Source of the DNA: JBPOFM01 sp041391925
GTDB taxonomy: Bacteria > Bacteroidota > Bacteroidia > Flavobacteriales > Flavobacteriaceae
Length of the DNA: 64,000 nt
Direction: 5' to 3'
Assembly: GCA_041391925.1 (NCBI GenBank)
Contig: JAWKNA010000009.1
Coordinates: forward strand, 1-64,000
Below, piece by piece: positions 9,187 to 17,051 of this stretch. Both the position numbers and the translations under genes were made by a program. The notes under the pieces are model-generated. The model did no database searches and was not told where the DNA came from. It saw only the letters and a list, made by a program, of their open reading frames with translations. Each line of letters begins with the position of its first letter. The stretch's first letter is position 1.

Positions 9187-9953
9187 TAGTTCTCCTGTTT
9201 TTTGATAATTTCCTTTGCCAAATTTAGATAATTGGAGGCACCTTTACTGCTCACATCATAGTTGATGATGCTTTCACCATAACTGGGAGCTTCACTCAAT
9301 CGTACATTTCGTTGAATGATGGTTTGGAAAACCATGTCACTGAAATGCTTCTGAACCTCTTCCACCACTTGATTGGACAGTCGTAAACGGGAATCGTACA
9401 TAGTCAGGAGCATGCCCTCGATGTCGAGATTTGCGTTGTGGATGCGCTGCACACTTTTAATCGTATTGAGCAATTTACCCAATCCTTCCAAGGCAAAATA
9501 TTCGCATTGTATGGGGATGATTACCGAATCAGCGGCTGTCAAAGCATTCAAGGTCAAAAGCCCCAATGATGGTGCACAATCAATAAGGATATAATCATAG
9601 GAAGCTTTTAAGTGTGAAATGGCGTTTTTGAGCATATATTCGCGCTCTTCTTTGTCCACCAATTCTATTTCAATGGCCACCAAATCTATATGTGCGGGAA
9701 TGATATCTACATTGGGCGCTTTGGTTTTCACAATACATTCTTCAGCTGAAGCCGAGTGTTCAATCAATTGATAGGAGCCAACTTCAACATTTTCCACATC
9801 CACTCCCAAACCAGAAGAAGCGTTGGCTTGTGGATCGGCATCAATGAGCAGGATTTTTTTCTCTAAAACACCTAAGGAAGCAGCTAAATTAACCGAGGTA
9901 GTTGTTTTGCCTACACCTCCTTTTTGATTTGCAATTGCAATGATTTTACCCAT
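9186..9953 (-). CDS. parA: chromosome-partitioning ATPase ParA (Soj-like)
   Basis: Deviant Walker-type ATPase that binds DNA non-specifically and drives ParB-parS movement. The 255-residue protein has the deviant Walker A KGGVGKTT near residue 11, IDADPQAN (A' motif), and IDCAPSLGLLTLNAL (Walker B). Its size is typical of the chromosomal Soj class without an N-terminal HTH domain. It is the first gene of the minus-strand operon parA-parB-DUF5683-dapB-lepB-wbqC-DUF6122; the promoter should lie in 9954-10070. Position in the operon and lack of plasmid genes argue for a chromosomal rather than plasmid system. Confidence 0.97.
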   Translation of the reverse strand: MGKIIAIANQKGGVGKTTTSVNLAASLGVLEKKILLIDADPQANASSGLGVDVENVEVGSYQLIEHSASAEECIVKTKAPNVDIIPAHIDLVAIEIELVDKEEREYMLKNAISHLKASYDYILIDCAPSLGLLTLNALTAADSVIIPIQCEYFALEGLGKLLNTIKSVQRIHNANLDIEGMLLTMYDSRLRLSNQVVEEVQKHFSDMVFQTIIQRNVRLSEAPSYGESIINYDVSSKGASNYLNLAKEIIKKQEN

Positions 9954-10077
9954 TAATGATTCGGTTTTTTAAGACCGTAAAAATACGATTATTTGTCAGT
10001 TTAAAAAATGTTACTTGTTAACAAATGTTAGTAGTTTCATTTCTTTTTTCCTCTTTTCAGCAAGCATTTTTTTTAAT

Positions 10078-10114
10078 TGAAAAAGACAGCTTTTTGTGTT
10101 GAGCTGTCTTTAAA
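10078..10114 (-). terminator. Rho-independent terminator after the lipoprotein gene
   Basis: A 10-bp stem (AAAGACAGCT pairing with AGCTGTCTTT) with an 11-base loop, followed on the minus strand by a short T run. It lies just downstream of the 162-aa lipoprotein gene and ends that transcript before the parA promoter region. Confidence 0.7.
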
Positions 10115-10138
10115 AAAAATAATTTTACAATGTTTTTC

Positions 10139-10627
10139 CTAGTCACTACAATCGGTCTTTTTCCACGGTGTTGTAGAATTGTATCTAAGTTTGGTGGTAT
10201 CCTTAAACATCGTTCCACCTTCATCCAAATCGCCAAAGCCTTCCACGATTTGATCTTTTTCAATTTTAAAGGCCACATCCCTTACGCTCTCAACTCCTTC
10301 AGACATAAAAGTGTATTTTCCGATGAGTTTATCATCATGCAAATTGCCAAAGAAGGTGCCTTCATTTTTATCTTTTTCGGCGTAGGCATAATACAAATTA
10401 GCAGTCACGGCATCACCTTCAATTTTGGTCACTTTCATTTTCACTTCACTACCATCTGCTTTATATTCATAACAGCCCAATTGCAAATTATCCACTGAAT
10501 TTCTTTTCATATCAGGAATGTTTTCTTCCATATTGGGTTGCATAGTAGTGTCTTCTTCTTTTTTCTCATTGTTTTTACATCCTACCATTGCAGTAAGCAA
10601 TAGTGTGAGTATCATTAATTTTTTCAT
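10139..10627 (-). CDS. putative lipoprotein of unknown function
   Basis: The 162-residue protein has a lipoprotein signal peptide (MKKLMILTLLLTAMVGC, cysteine at residue 17) and then an acidic, low-complexity linker with EKKEEDTT. The remainder looks like a beta-rich domain (LQLGCYEYKADGSEVKMKV, then YYAYAEKDKNEGTFFG). I do not recognise a named family. It is followed by a terminator, and 21 bases upstream lies the META-domain lipoprotein on the same strand, so both are probably expressed together and sit on the membrane facing the periplasm or the cell exterior. Confidence 0.75.
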   Translation of the reverse strand: MKKLMILTLLLTAMVGCKNNEKKEEDTTMQPNMEENIPDMKRNSVDNLQLGCYEYKADGSEVKMKVTKIEGDAVTANLYYAYAEKDKNEGTFFGNLHDDKLIGKYTFMSEGVESVRDVAFKIEKDQIVEGFGDLDEGGTMFKDTTKLRYNSTTPWKKTDCSD

Positions 10628-10648
10628 AATATGTATTGTTTTTTTTTG

Positions 10649-11092
10649 TTATAATTTGTGAAAACGCATCATCGGGATGTCGTCAATCATCAAATTGAGT
10701 TTCCCATCAGAATCTACGCTAAAGCGATTTATTTTTTTCATCATAGCCAGAAATTGCTGTTCGCCTTCACCACAGTACATCATGGTAGAAGGTCCAGGAT
10801 CGCCAAACGAAATTTGATCACCTTCTTTTGTATAGGTTGCCGAATATCCATTGCACCCTGCATTTCCTCTTACAAGTTTATCTATTTCATCAAAAGTGAT
10901 TTCTGGTTTTTTATCAGGAAACAAACCTTCAAAAGCAATGCGTATTCCCGACATATATTCTAATTGCCATGTGTTGTCGTAGAGCACTCCGTTGTCTTTT
11001 TTTACAGGAAAGCTATCAGTGTTTTTGGTACTAGAACAAGCACAACATATAATCAATAAAAAAGTTGCTGACAGTAATTGGAAATTTTTCAT
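10649..11092 (-). CDS. META domain-containing lipoprotein
   Basis: The 147-residue protein carries a lipobox (LIICCACSS, lipidated Cys at about residue 19), then a META/HslJ-like domain: TWQLEYMSG start, KPEITFDEIDKLVRGNAGCN with the family GCNxY element, FGDPGPSTMMYC, and a final LMIDDIPMMRF strand. META domains occur in heat-shock protein HslJ (outer-membrane, novobiocin resistance) and in secreted proteins of other bacteria; the molecular role is not known. It is the first gene of a two-gene minus-strand unit with the adjacent 162-aa lipoprotein. Confidence 0.85.
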   Translation of the reverse strand: MKNFQLLSATFLLIICCACSSTKNTDSFPVKKDNGVLYDNTWQLEYMSGIRIAFEGLFPDKKPEITFDEIDKLVRGNAGCNGYSATYTKEGDQISFGDPGPSTMMYCGEGEQQFLAMMKKINRFSVDSDGKLNLMIDDIPMMRFHKL

Positions 11093-11372
11093 AACGATGG
11101 TGGTTTATAATGAAACGATTTACTGTAAAATGAAATCCATTTAATGAAATTGTACCCTAAATTTAAGCAAAACTTGGCAACAATCCATACCGATTAACAT
11201 AAGTTAAACATTCATTACTAATGGTTTTTTTATTTAAAGAACAATATAAAATCTTTAATAAAAGTAAATTAGAGACTAAGTGTATGCGTTAAAAAAATCT
11301 AAATATTTTCCTATTTTTTGTGCCATCTGCTATCTTTAACCTCATTCTAATTAATCAATTACAAAATCCATT

Positions 11373-14141
11373 ATGAAACAAATCAACCAATTATCAAAAA
11401 TTGTAGGTGCATTTGTGTTCTTTTTAGCCATCTCCTTTTCGGCAGAAGCACAAGTGACTAAAGGCGCAAGTGTAGAAGGAATTACTGAATATTCTCTCAA
11501 CAATGGAATGAAAATATTATTATTTCCAGACAATTCCGCACAGACGATTACCGTAAATATTACCTACATGGTAGGTTCACGACTTGAGGGCTATGGCGAA
11601 AAAGGCATGGCGCATTTATTGGAACACATGGTATTTAAAGGCACGCCTAACCATCCAAACATTCCTGAAGAACTATCTTCCCATGGTGCACGCCCTAATG
11701 GAACTACTTGGTATGATAGAACCAACTATTTTGAAACGTTTAATGCCACAGATGAAAATCTTGATTGGGCTTTGGATTTGGAAGCCGACCGTATGGTCAA
11801 CTCCTACATTGCCAAAAAGGATTTGGAATCTGAATTCTCAGTAGTTCGTAACGAATTTGAAAGTGGCGAAAATTCTCCATCGGGAGTATTGATGGAGAAA
11901 GTAATAAGTTCTGCATACCTATGGCACAATTACGGAAAATCAACCATTGGGAATCGGTCTGACATTGAACGTGTCCCAATTGAAAATCTACAGGCTTTTT
12001 ACCATAAATACTACCGTCCAGAGAATGCCATTTTGATGGTAACGGGAAAGTTTGATACCGATAAAACATTGGCGTTGATTGAAACGAAGTTTGCGAATAT
12101 TAAAAACCCAAATACGCCTTTGCGAGACATTCCAACCATAGAGCCAGCGCAAGATGGGGAAAAACGAGTCTCTTTAAGTAGGGTAGGAGACTTGCAGATA
12201 GTATCCGCTTTATACCACACACCAGCAGGTTCGCATGAAGACGCTGCCGCTTTGGCAATTGCTGAAGACATTTTGACCAATGAGCCAGCAGGACGTTTGT
12301 ACAAAGCATTGGTAGATGGTAAAAAAGCTTCAGGCATTTGGTCATTTACGCCTTTTACAAAGGAACCATCTTTCATGTACATTAATGTAGACGTTCCTTC
12401 TGATAAATCATTGTTGGAAGCCGAAAGCACTTTATTGTCAACATTGGATGGCTTAGCTAAAAATCCTGTCACCGAAGAAGAGGTCGCACGTGCTAAAGCC
12501 AACATTGCAAAACAAATTGACCAAATTTTTAGAAACTCTTCCTATTTGGGCACTTACATGAGCGAGTTTATTGGAGCAGGCGATTGGCGATTGGCCTTTA
12601 TCTTCAGAGATAGAATAGAAGGAATGACTGCTGCTAAAGTAAATGCAGCCATTCAACGCTATTTGATTAATACCAACAGAACCGTAGGAAATTTTGTTCC
12701 AAGCAAAACTCCCATTAGGGTTGAAATTGAACACACGGAAGGAATTGAGGATTTGGTAGCCAATTACAAAGGTAAAGAAGCTTTAAATGCAGGTGAAGTC
12801 TTCGACGTATCGTACGATAACATTCAAAAAACTCTTGAAACAGGAACTCTTGACAAGAGCAAAATTGAATATGGTTTCATAAAGAAAGATAATCGTGGAA
12901 AAACGGTACGGGTTAATTTCACGATGCGCAATGGCAATGTCGACCAACTCATGAACAAAGGTTTGGTTCCACGCTACACAGCACAAATGTTGAACAAAGG
13001 CACCAAAAACAACTCTAGACAAGATATAGAGGATAAGTTAAGTGCCTTAAAATCTTCAGTATTTTTTAATGGTAATCACGGTCGTATATTCGCTTATGTC
13101 AACAGTACTGAAGATGACCTGATGCCCACCTTGGCATTGATGACCGATATGTTGAAAAATCCCACCTTTGATGCTTCAGAACTTGAAAAACTGAAAACAC
13201 AGGACTTAGCTTATCTCGAAGAAAGCAAAAACGAGCCGCAATCTGTGGTCTCTCGTCAAATAAGTTTATTGAATAATAACTATCCCAAAGGACATCCAAA
13301 TTATACCATGACCTATGATGAAGAGGTGGCCGCCATCAAAGCCGTTACGGTAGATGCCATCAAAGCTTATTATAAAGATTTCTATGGTATCTCTGATAAT
13401 GCCTCGGTTATAGCCATAGGTAATATGGATGAAGCAAGCTTAAAAGCATATTTTGAAAAAGAATATGGAAGTTTTAAAAACAATAAACCCTATACTGAAA
13501 TTTCAAATCCATACAAGGCTAGCAAACCAGCAAACGAGCAAATCTTGACACCAGACAAAAAAAATGCATTCACCTTGGGAATTCTTTCTTTTGAAGCAAG
13601 CCAAGATGACGACGATTATGCAGCACTACAGGTAGCTGGTGAAATTTTTGGCGGCGGCTTTTTGAACTCTCGTATTGCAACACGTTTGCGTCAACAAGAT
13701 GGTGTCAGCTATGGCGCCGGAGGCAATGTAGGTGTCGATGGCGACCCGAAAGACAAAAATTCATCCATGTATGTATATGCTATTTATAATCCTGAAAATG
13801 CTGGCAAAGTACAACAAGGATTTAGGGAAGAAATTGCACGATTTATAAAAGATGGCATTACTGAAGATGAGTTGAACAACGCAGTGAAGGGTTGGGTACA
13901 GGAGCAAAATGTATCTCGTGCCAAAGACAACGAATTGGCGGGCACCATAGGAAACAATATGTACTATGACAGAGACATGAACTTCCAAAAAAAGATAGAG
14001 GAAAAAGTAAAGTCATTATCCGTGGATGATGTCAACAAGGCCATCAAAACCTATTTTAAGGATTTTGATAAATGGACTGTAGTCAATGGTGGAGATTTTG
14101 AAAATCCAGAAATCAAAAACAAAGAAGAGAAAGTCGATTAG
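11373..14141 (+). CDS. M16 family zinc metallopeptidase (two-domain, secreted)
   Basis: The 922-residue protein has a signal peptide (cleavage near AEA, residue 26) and two M16 halves. The zinc motif HLLEH (H81, E84, H85) is the inverted HxxEH of pitrilysin-type enzymes, and a downstream Glu is supplied in the region ESEFSVVRNEFE. The second half (from about residue 500) keeps the fold (YGAGGNVGVDGDPKD stretch with the R/Y substrate-binding pair) but lacks a zinc motif, as expected. It should be a periplasmic oligopeptidase. The gene is monocistronic, with a strong hairpin terminator directly after it and about 280 bases of AT-rich upstream DNA. Family assignment is firm and substrates are unknown. 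Confidence 0.95.
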   Translation: MKQINQLSKIVGAFVFFLAISFSAEAQVTKGASVEGITEYSLNNGMKILLFPDNSAQTITVNITYMVGSRLEGYGEKGMAHLLEHMVFKGTPNHPNIPEELSSHGARPNGTTWYDRTNYFETFNATDENLDWALDLEADRMVNSYIAKKDLESEFSVVRNEFESGENSPSGVLMEKVISSAYLWHNYGKSTIGNRSDIERVPIENLQAFYHKYYRPENAILMVTGKFDTDKTLALIETKFANIKNPNTPLRDIPTIEPAQDGEKRVSLSRVGDLQIVSALYHTPAGSHEDAAALAIAEDILTNEPAGRLYKALVDGKKASGIWSFTPFTKEPSFMYINVDVPSDKSLLEAESTLLSTLDGLAKNPVTEEEVARAKANIAKQIDQIFRNSSYLGTYMSEFIGAGDWRLAFIFRDRIEGMTAAKVNAAIQRYLINTNRTVGNFVPSKTPIRVEIEHTEGIEDLVANYKGKEALNAGEVFDVSYDNIQKTLETGTLDKSKIEYGFIKKDNRGKTVRVNFTMRNGNVDQLMNKGLVPRYTAQMLNKGTKNNSRQDIEDKLSALKSSVFFNGNHGRIFAYVNSTEDDLMPTLALMTDMLKNPTFDASELEKLKTQDLAYLEESKNEPQSVVSRQISLLNNNYPKGHPNYTMTYDEEVAAIKAVTVDAIKAYYKDFYGISDNASVIAIGNMDEASLKAYFEKEYGSFKNNKPYTEISNPYKASKPANEQILTPDKKNAFTLGILSFEASQDDDDYAALQVAGEIFGGGFLNSRIATRLRQQDGVSYGAGGNVGVDGDPKDKNSSMYVYAIYNPENAGKVQQGFREEIARFIKDGITEDELNNAVKGWVQEQNVSRAKDNELAGTIGNNMYYDRDMNFQKKIEEKVKSLSVDDVNKAIKTYFKDFDKWTVVNGGDFENPEIKNKEEKVD

Positions 14142-14162
14142 GTTAGTTCTTTCCAAACTATG

Positions 14163-14202
14163 AACAAAAACCCATCAGATATCTCTAGATGGGTTTTTTG
14201 TT
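14163..14202 (+). terminator. terminator of the M16 peptidase gene
   Basis: Long stem (AACAAAAACCCATC with GATGGGTTTTTTGTT) around an 11-base loop, ending in a T run. It may work in both directions between convergent genes. Confidence 0.85.
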
Positions 14203-14233
14203 CTGGATGAAACTTAACTGGATATGATTATGT

Positions 14234-14689
14234 TTAACCGTTTGTTCTTCTGAAATATGACTTTGCTTGATAAGCAATTGGAAATCCAATGCAAATAATA
14301 AGAATAGCTAAAGCGACTAATGCTTTGTGAAGGACAAAATCGCCTTGTTTGATAAGGCTCAAAGGCACAATGACGCGAGTAGTCACTATCCAAGCGGTCA
14401 GCGCAATCAGGATACTGTTCAATAGCACACTTTTCCTTAGAAAATCTATTTTGGGATATAGCCAAAAGAAACAAATGGTGCATGAAAAGACAATAAAATA
14501 ATGTACCAATAGTCCTACAATCATGGTGCCAATACCACCAGAAAAGGTCGAACTTCCATAAATGCCACTTGCTATGTACTGCAAAACAGTGGACGGCATG
14601 ACGTTATTTACAAAATAGCTCTGAATGAATGCAGCCGAAATATCCAAAGTTCCAGCAATGAGAGTGGTGATGAGAATGCTTTTTTTCAT
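14234..14689 (-). CDS. small polytopic membrane protein, unknown
   Basis: The 151-residue protein has four predicted membrane helices (about residues 5-25, 50-85, 85-110 and 120-142) and a short basic tail (YFRRTNG). No catalytic motif is apparent, and I do not recognise the family with confidence; its general look (TLIAGTLDISAAFIQ start) resembles the DUF1440-type small inner-membrane proteins. It lies tail-to-tail with the M16 gene and is separated by 55 bases from the next minus-strand membrane protein gene. Confidence 0.7.
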   Translation of the reverse strand: MKKSILITTLIAGTLDISAAFIQSYFVNNVMPSTVLQYIASGIYGSSTFSGGIGTMIVGLLVHYFIVFSCTICFFWLYPKIDFLRKSVLLNSILIALTAWIVTTRVIVPLSLIKQGDFVLHKALVALAILIICIGFPIAYQAKSYFRRTNG

Positions 14690-14744
14690 GTGTCTTCTTG
14701 AGTGATTAAAGAATTCTAATTTACATATTCTTATCTGTATTCTT

Positions 14745-15539
14745 TCATTTTGTTTCCTCTTCTTTATGATTTCCAGAAATAGAGGTCATCAACAACTTCA
14801 ACATTTCGGAGGGCTTAAAATTCAAATCTTTTAAGTTGGAAAACAAACGCTCCAATGCAAGAAAAGTGATGAATGATTGCAAAACAGCTCTGTCCATCAG
14901 AGGGCTGGAATACAAGCTGTGCTCTTGGAACGTAAAGAAATTAAAAATGAGCAAATACAGAAAATATGAAAAGTAAATGACAAACTTAATGGTGTGTTCC
15001 GACAGGAAATATTCAGTCAATCTATTAAATTCAAAACGATTTGAAATATATCTGCTGTATAACTTTATTGGAGAAAACATATAAGTCAACCGTTTCATCT
15101 GTTTGTTCAATAAGGTTGCCGTGATGACGCTAACAGTGACAATAAGGTAGATGTGTGTGGTAATTTTTAAATCCAATAAGCCAGTAAATCTATCCACTAG
15201 ATAGAACAAAATGGGAATGATGGAGGAGAAAAAAAGATATACTATAAGGTTTACCTGCAATACAAAATAGGGCATGGCCACTTTCATAAACTCTATAAAA
15301 ATGGTATAGGGCAGAATCAAAAACCGATGGACTTTTTTAAACAGTCTATTTTTTGAATAGTTGCCAACAATATAGAAGGCAGCACAAAGTAGAATATATC
15401 CCAAAATATACCATACACCTTTGGAAACATCTAAAACTGTATCCACAAGATAAACAATTCCTATTGCGAGCACCAAAATAATGATTCCTGACGCCATAAT
15501 CAGTATTAAAGAAAACAGTTCTTTATTTAGATGTTTCAT
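14745..15539 (-). CDS. multispanning membrane protein, unknown
   Basis: The 264-residue protein has six or so hydrophobic segments (around residues 8-32, 38-58, 85-110, 120-150 and 200-220). The C-terminal 45 residues are soluble and contain LERLFSNLKDLNFKPSEML. No motif known to me is present. Without a signal peptide it should be an inner-membrane protein. The region upstream is the 480-base non-coding block at 15540-16019. Confidence 0.65.
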   Translation of the reverse strand: MKHLNKELFSLILIMASGIIILVLAIGIVYLVDTVLDVSKGVWYILGYILLCAAFYIVGNYSKNRLFKKVHRFLILPYTIFIEFMKVAMPYFVLQVNLIVYLFFSSIIPILFYLVDRFTGLLDLKITTHIYLIVTVSVITATLLNKQMKRLTYMFSPIKLYSRYISNRFEFNRLTEYFLSEHTIKFVIYFSYFLYLLIFNFFTFQEHSLYSSPLMDRAVLQSFITFLALERLFSNLKDLNFKPSEMLKLLMTSISGNHKEEETK

Positions 15540-16019
15540 TTCCTGATAGGAGGTTTAAAATCATTGATTATCAAAGATATTATGTTTGTTTGTTGAAAAC
15601 ATCTCTAAAAACAAAAATTCCAACAAAAACACCATAAAAAAGCAACAACCCATCAAGTTGCCTCAATGGGTTGTCTTATAGGACGCATGGTCAGCATAAT
15701 GTTACGGATTGTGATTAATCCACACGTCTTTTCGTAATACCTGATCCAAATTAGGCTTTGGTATTATTTTTTTTAAATGGTTTCACTCTAGGATGACCTT
15801 TGTGTTATGAGCGGTAAACACACTTTTTTTGATTACAATCAGCTATAACCATAGCCAATAAATGCTATAATTTTAAACACAAAGCGGTAATAAAAAGAGA
15901 AGGGTAGAATGGGATGCCTAAAGTAAGAATTATCCACAAGATTACCAAAATATATTTTATATCAATATGAGAATTTATGTGTTAAATATTTTCTTCTATT
16001 TAAAAGAATGCCTAAAGAG
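15540..16019. other. 480-base stretch without a convincing gene
   Basis: I see one minus-strand terminator hairpin at 15635-15674 and otherwise AT-rich DNA with only very short reading frames. Bases 15700-15790, read on the minus strand, give two short open segments in adjacent frames separated by a run of eight A residues, which could be a decayed small gene, but I cannot support that. Confidence 0.5.
15635..15674 (-). terminator. minus-strand terminator hairpin
   Basis: Stem ACAACCCAT / ATGGGTTGT with an 11-base loop and a T run on the minus strand. It lies 345 bases beyond the end of the NTF2-like gene, so it either ends a long 3' untranslated region of that gene or a short transcript that begins within the block. 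Confidence 0.65.
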
Positions 16020-16466
16020 CTATTGTTTGCCAATTTTCAGAATAGGGGTCATGGACCGAGATTGCAATTTCCAGTTCTCACCCTCTTTGATAAACACACT
16101 CATATATCTAAAATCGTTGGGGATAGGTCGCTTCATAATGGTGCCTTCCATTTTTAAAACGCCAATGACAATACCAACATTTTGCTTCACAATGATTGTA
16201 TCCGTGGTCACTTTGAGGTCGGTAAGGATGACGTTTTTAACGCCTTTGGTAGCTTGTTCTTTTGTTTCCAGATGTCCAATGGCCGAAACAAGCATAAAAT
16301 CATCACTGGCAGTTAGCTCGAATAATTCTGTGTTGTTATCAAGTGCATAATTCTTGAAAAGAGTGGTATTGAGTCTGGTGAGTTCTTCATCCGGCGAGAT
16401 TGGTTCTTGTTCCTGCTGTGCAAAGACGGATATCGAAATAAAAAATAAACATACAAACGTTTTCAT
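16020..16466 (-). CDS. secreted NTF2-like (DUF4440-type) protein
   Basis: The 148-residue protein has a signal peptide ending at VFAQQ (about residue 17) and an NTF2-like cone fold typical of DUF4440: LTRLNTTLFKNYALDNN (helix), LFELTASDDFMLVSAIG, and the last strands SVFIKEGENWKLQSRSM. Members of this superfamily act as small ligand-binding proteins or isomerases; nothing indicates which. I chose ATG 16466 (MKTFVCLFF) rather than an in-frame ATG at 16499, because the former gives a clean signal peptide start. It stands alone on the minus strand. Confidence 0.8.
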   Translation of the reverse strand: MKTFVCLFFISISVFAQQEQEPISPDEELTRLNTTLFKNYALDNNTELFELTASDDFMLVSAIGHLETKEQATKGVKNVILTDLKVTTDTIIVKQNVGIVIGVLKMEGTIMKRPIPNDFRYMSVFIKEGENWKLQSRSMTPILKIGKQ

Positions 16467-16640
16467 AGGTGTGGTTTTTAAATGGTAAAACATAAACAAT
16501 TAACCATTAAGTTGCAAAAATTACTAATGTCGTGAAAATTAGGCGTAAATGCAATAAAGCGGAAGTAGGATTAAATTTCCTAATATGGCTGTATGTCGAT
16601 TTTAAAAAGTTTTGCGAGTGAGTTAATGTTTATTAGGATG

Positions 16641-17033
16641 TCATTTTAAACGCTCTAATACGCCCTTGCGTTTCACGATGTTCTTATAATCCCATTGGAT
16701 GATTCGCGACTTTTGAAGCCATTGCTGTAATTTGGTTGAGTCTATTTCACTCGGAGATGTGTAAAATAGGGAGGCATCTTTAAATTTTGGACCTCTAATA
16801 TTTAAATCGTCTTCTCCAAAATCTGCACCACTCCAAAACATTAATCTTATGCCTGCCTTTTGTTTACTGTAACCTACGATAGGGTTACCATTAAGAAACC
16901 AAACAGGGTGTCCGTGCCATATTTTATGCTCCGCTTCAGGAAGTTCATTGCAGATTTTACTGTATAAAAGGTCGCAAATGAGCTTATCATCTGAGAATAA
17001 TAACTCATGGTAAGCTTGAATATCTGGGTTCAT
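16641..17033 (-). CDS. DUF1801 domain protein (YdhG/iron-chaperone-like)
   Basis: The 130-residue soluble protein shows the DUF1801 pattern: KICNELPEAEHKIWHGHPVW, then NPIVGYSKQKAGIRLMFWSG and DIDSTKLQQWLQKS-like ending with a basic tail. Relatives include YdhG and the frataxin-like iron chaperone fold, but most members have no proven function. It starts 18 bases after the stop of mutB on the same strand, so it may be the last gene of the mutase operon. No signal peptide is present. Confidence 0.8.
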   Translation of the reverse strand: MNPDIQAYHELLFSDDKLICDLLYSKICNELPEAEHKIWHGHPVWFLNGNPIVGYSKQKAGIRLMFWSGADFGEDDLNIRGPKFKDASLFYTSPSEIDSTKLQQWLQKSRIIQWDYKNIVKRKGVLERLK

Positions 17034-17051
17034 ATTATTAACTTAAAAAAA

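Noticed and set aside
9954..10077. parS-like palindrome near parAB
   Set aside because: I looked for a TGTTTCAC-GTGAAACA-like 16-bp palindrome around parAB and saw none; the TTGTTAACAA-like sequence at about 10013-10024 is a simple AT palindrome and does not fit.
15700..15790. Possible frameshifted small gene on the minus strand
   Set aside because: Only about 35 codons in total, no start codon and no family likeness; too weak to call.
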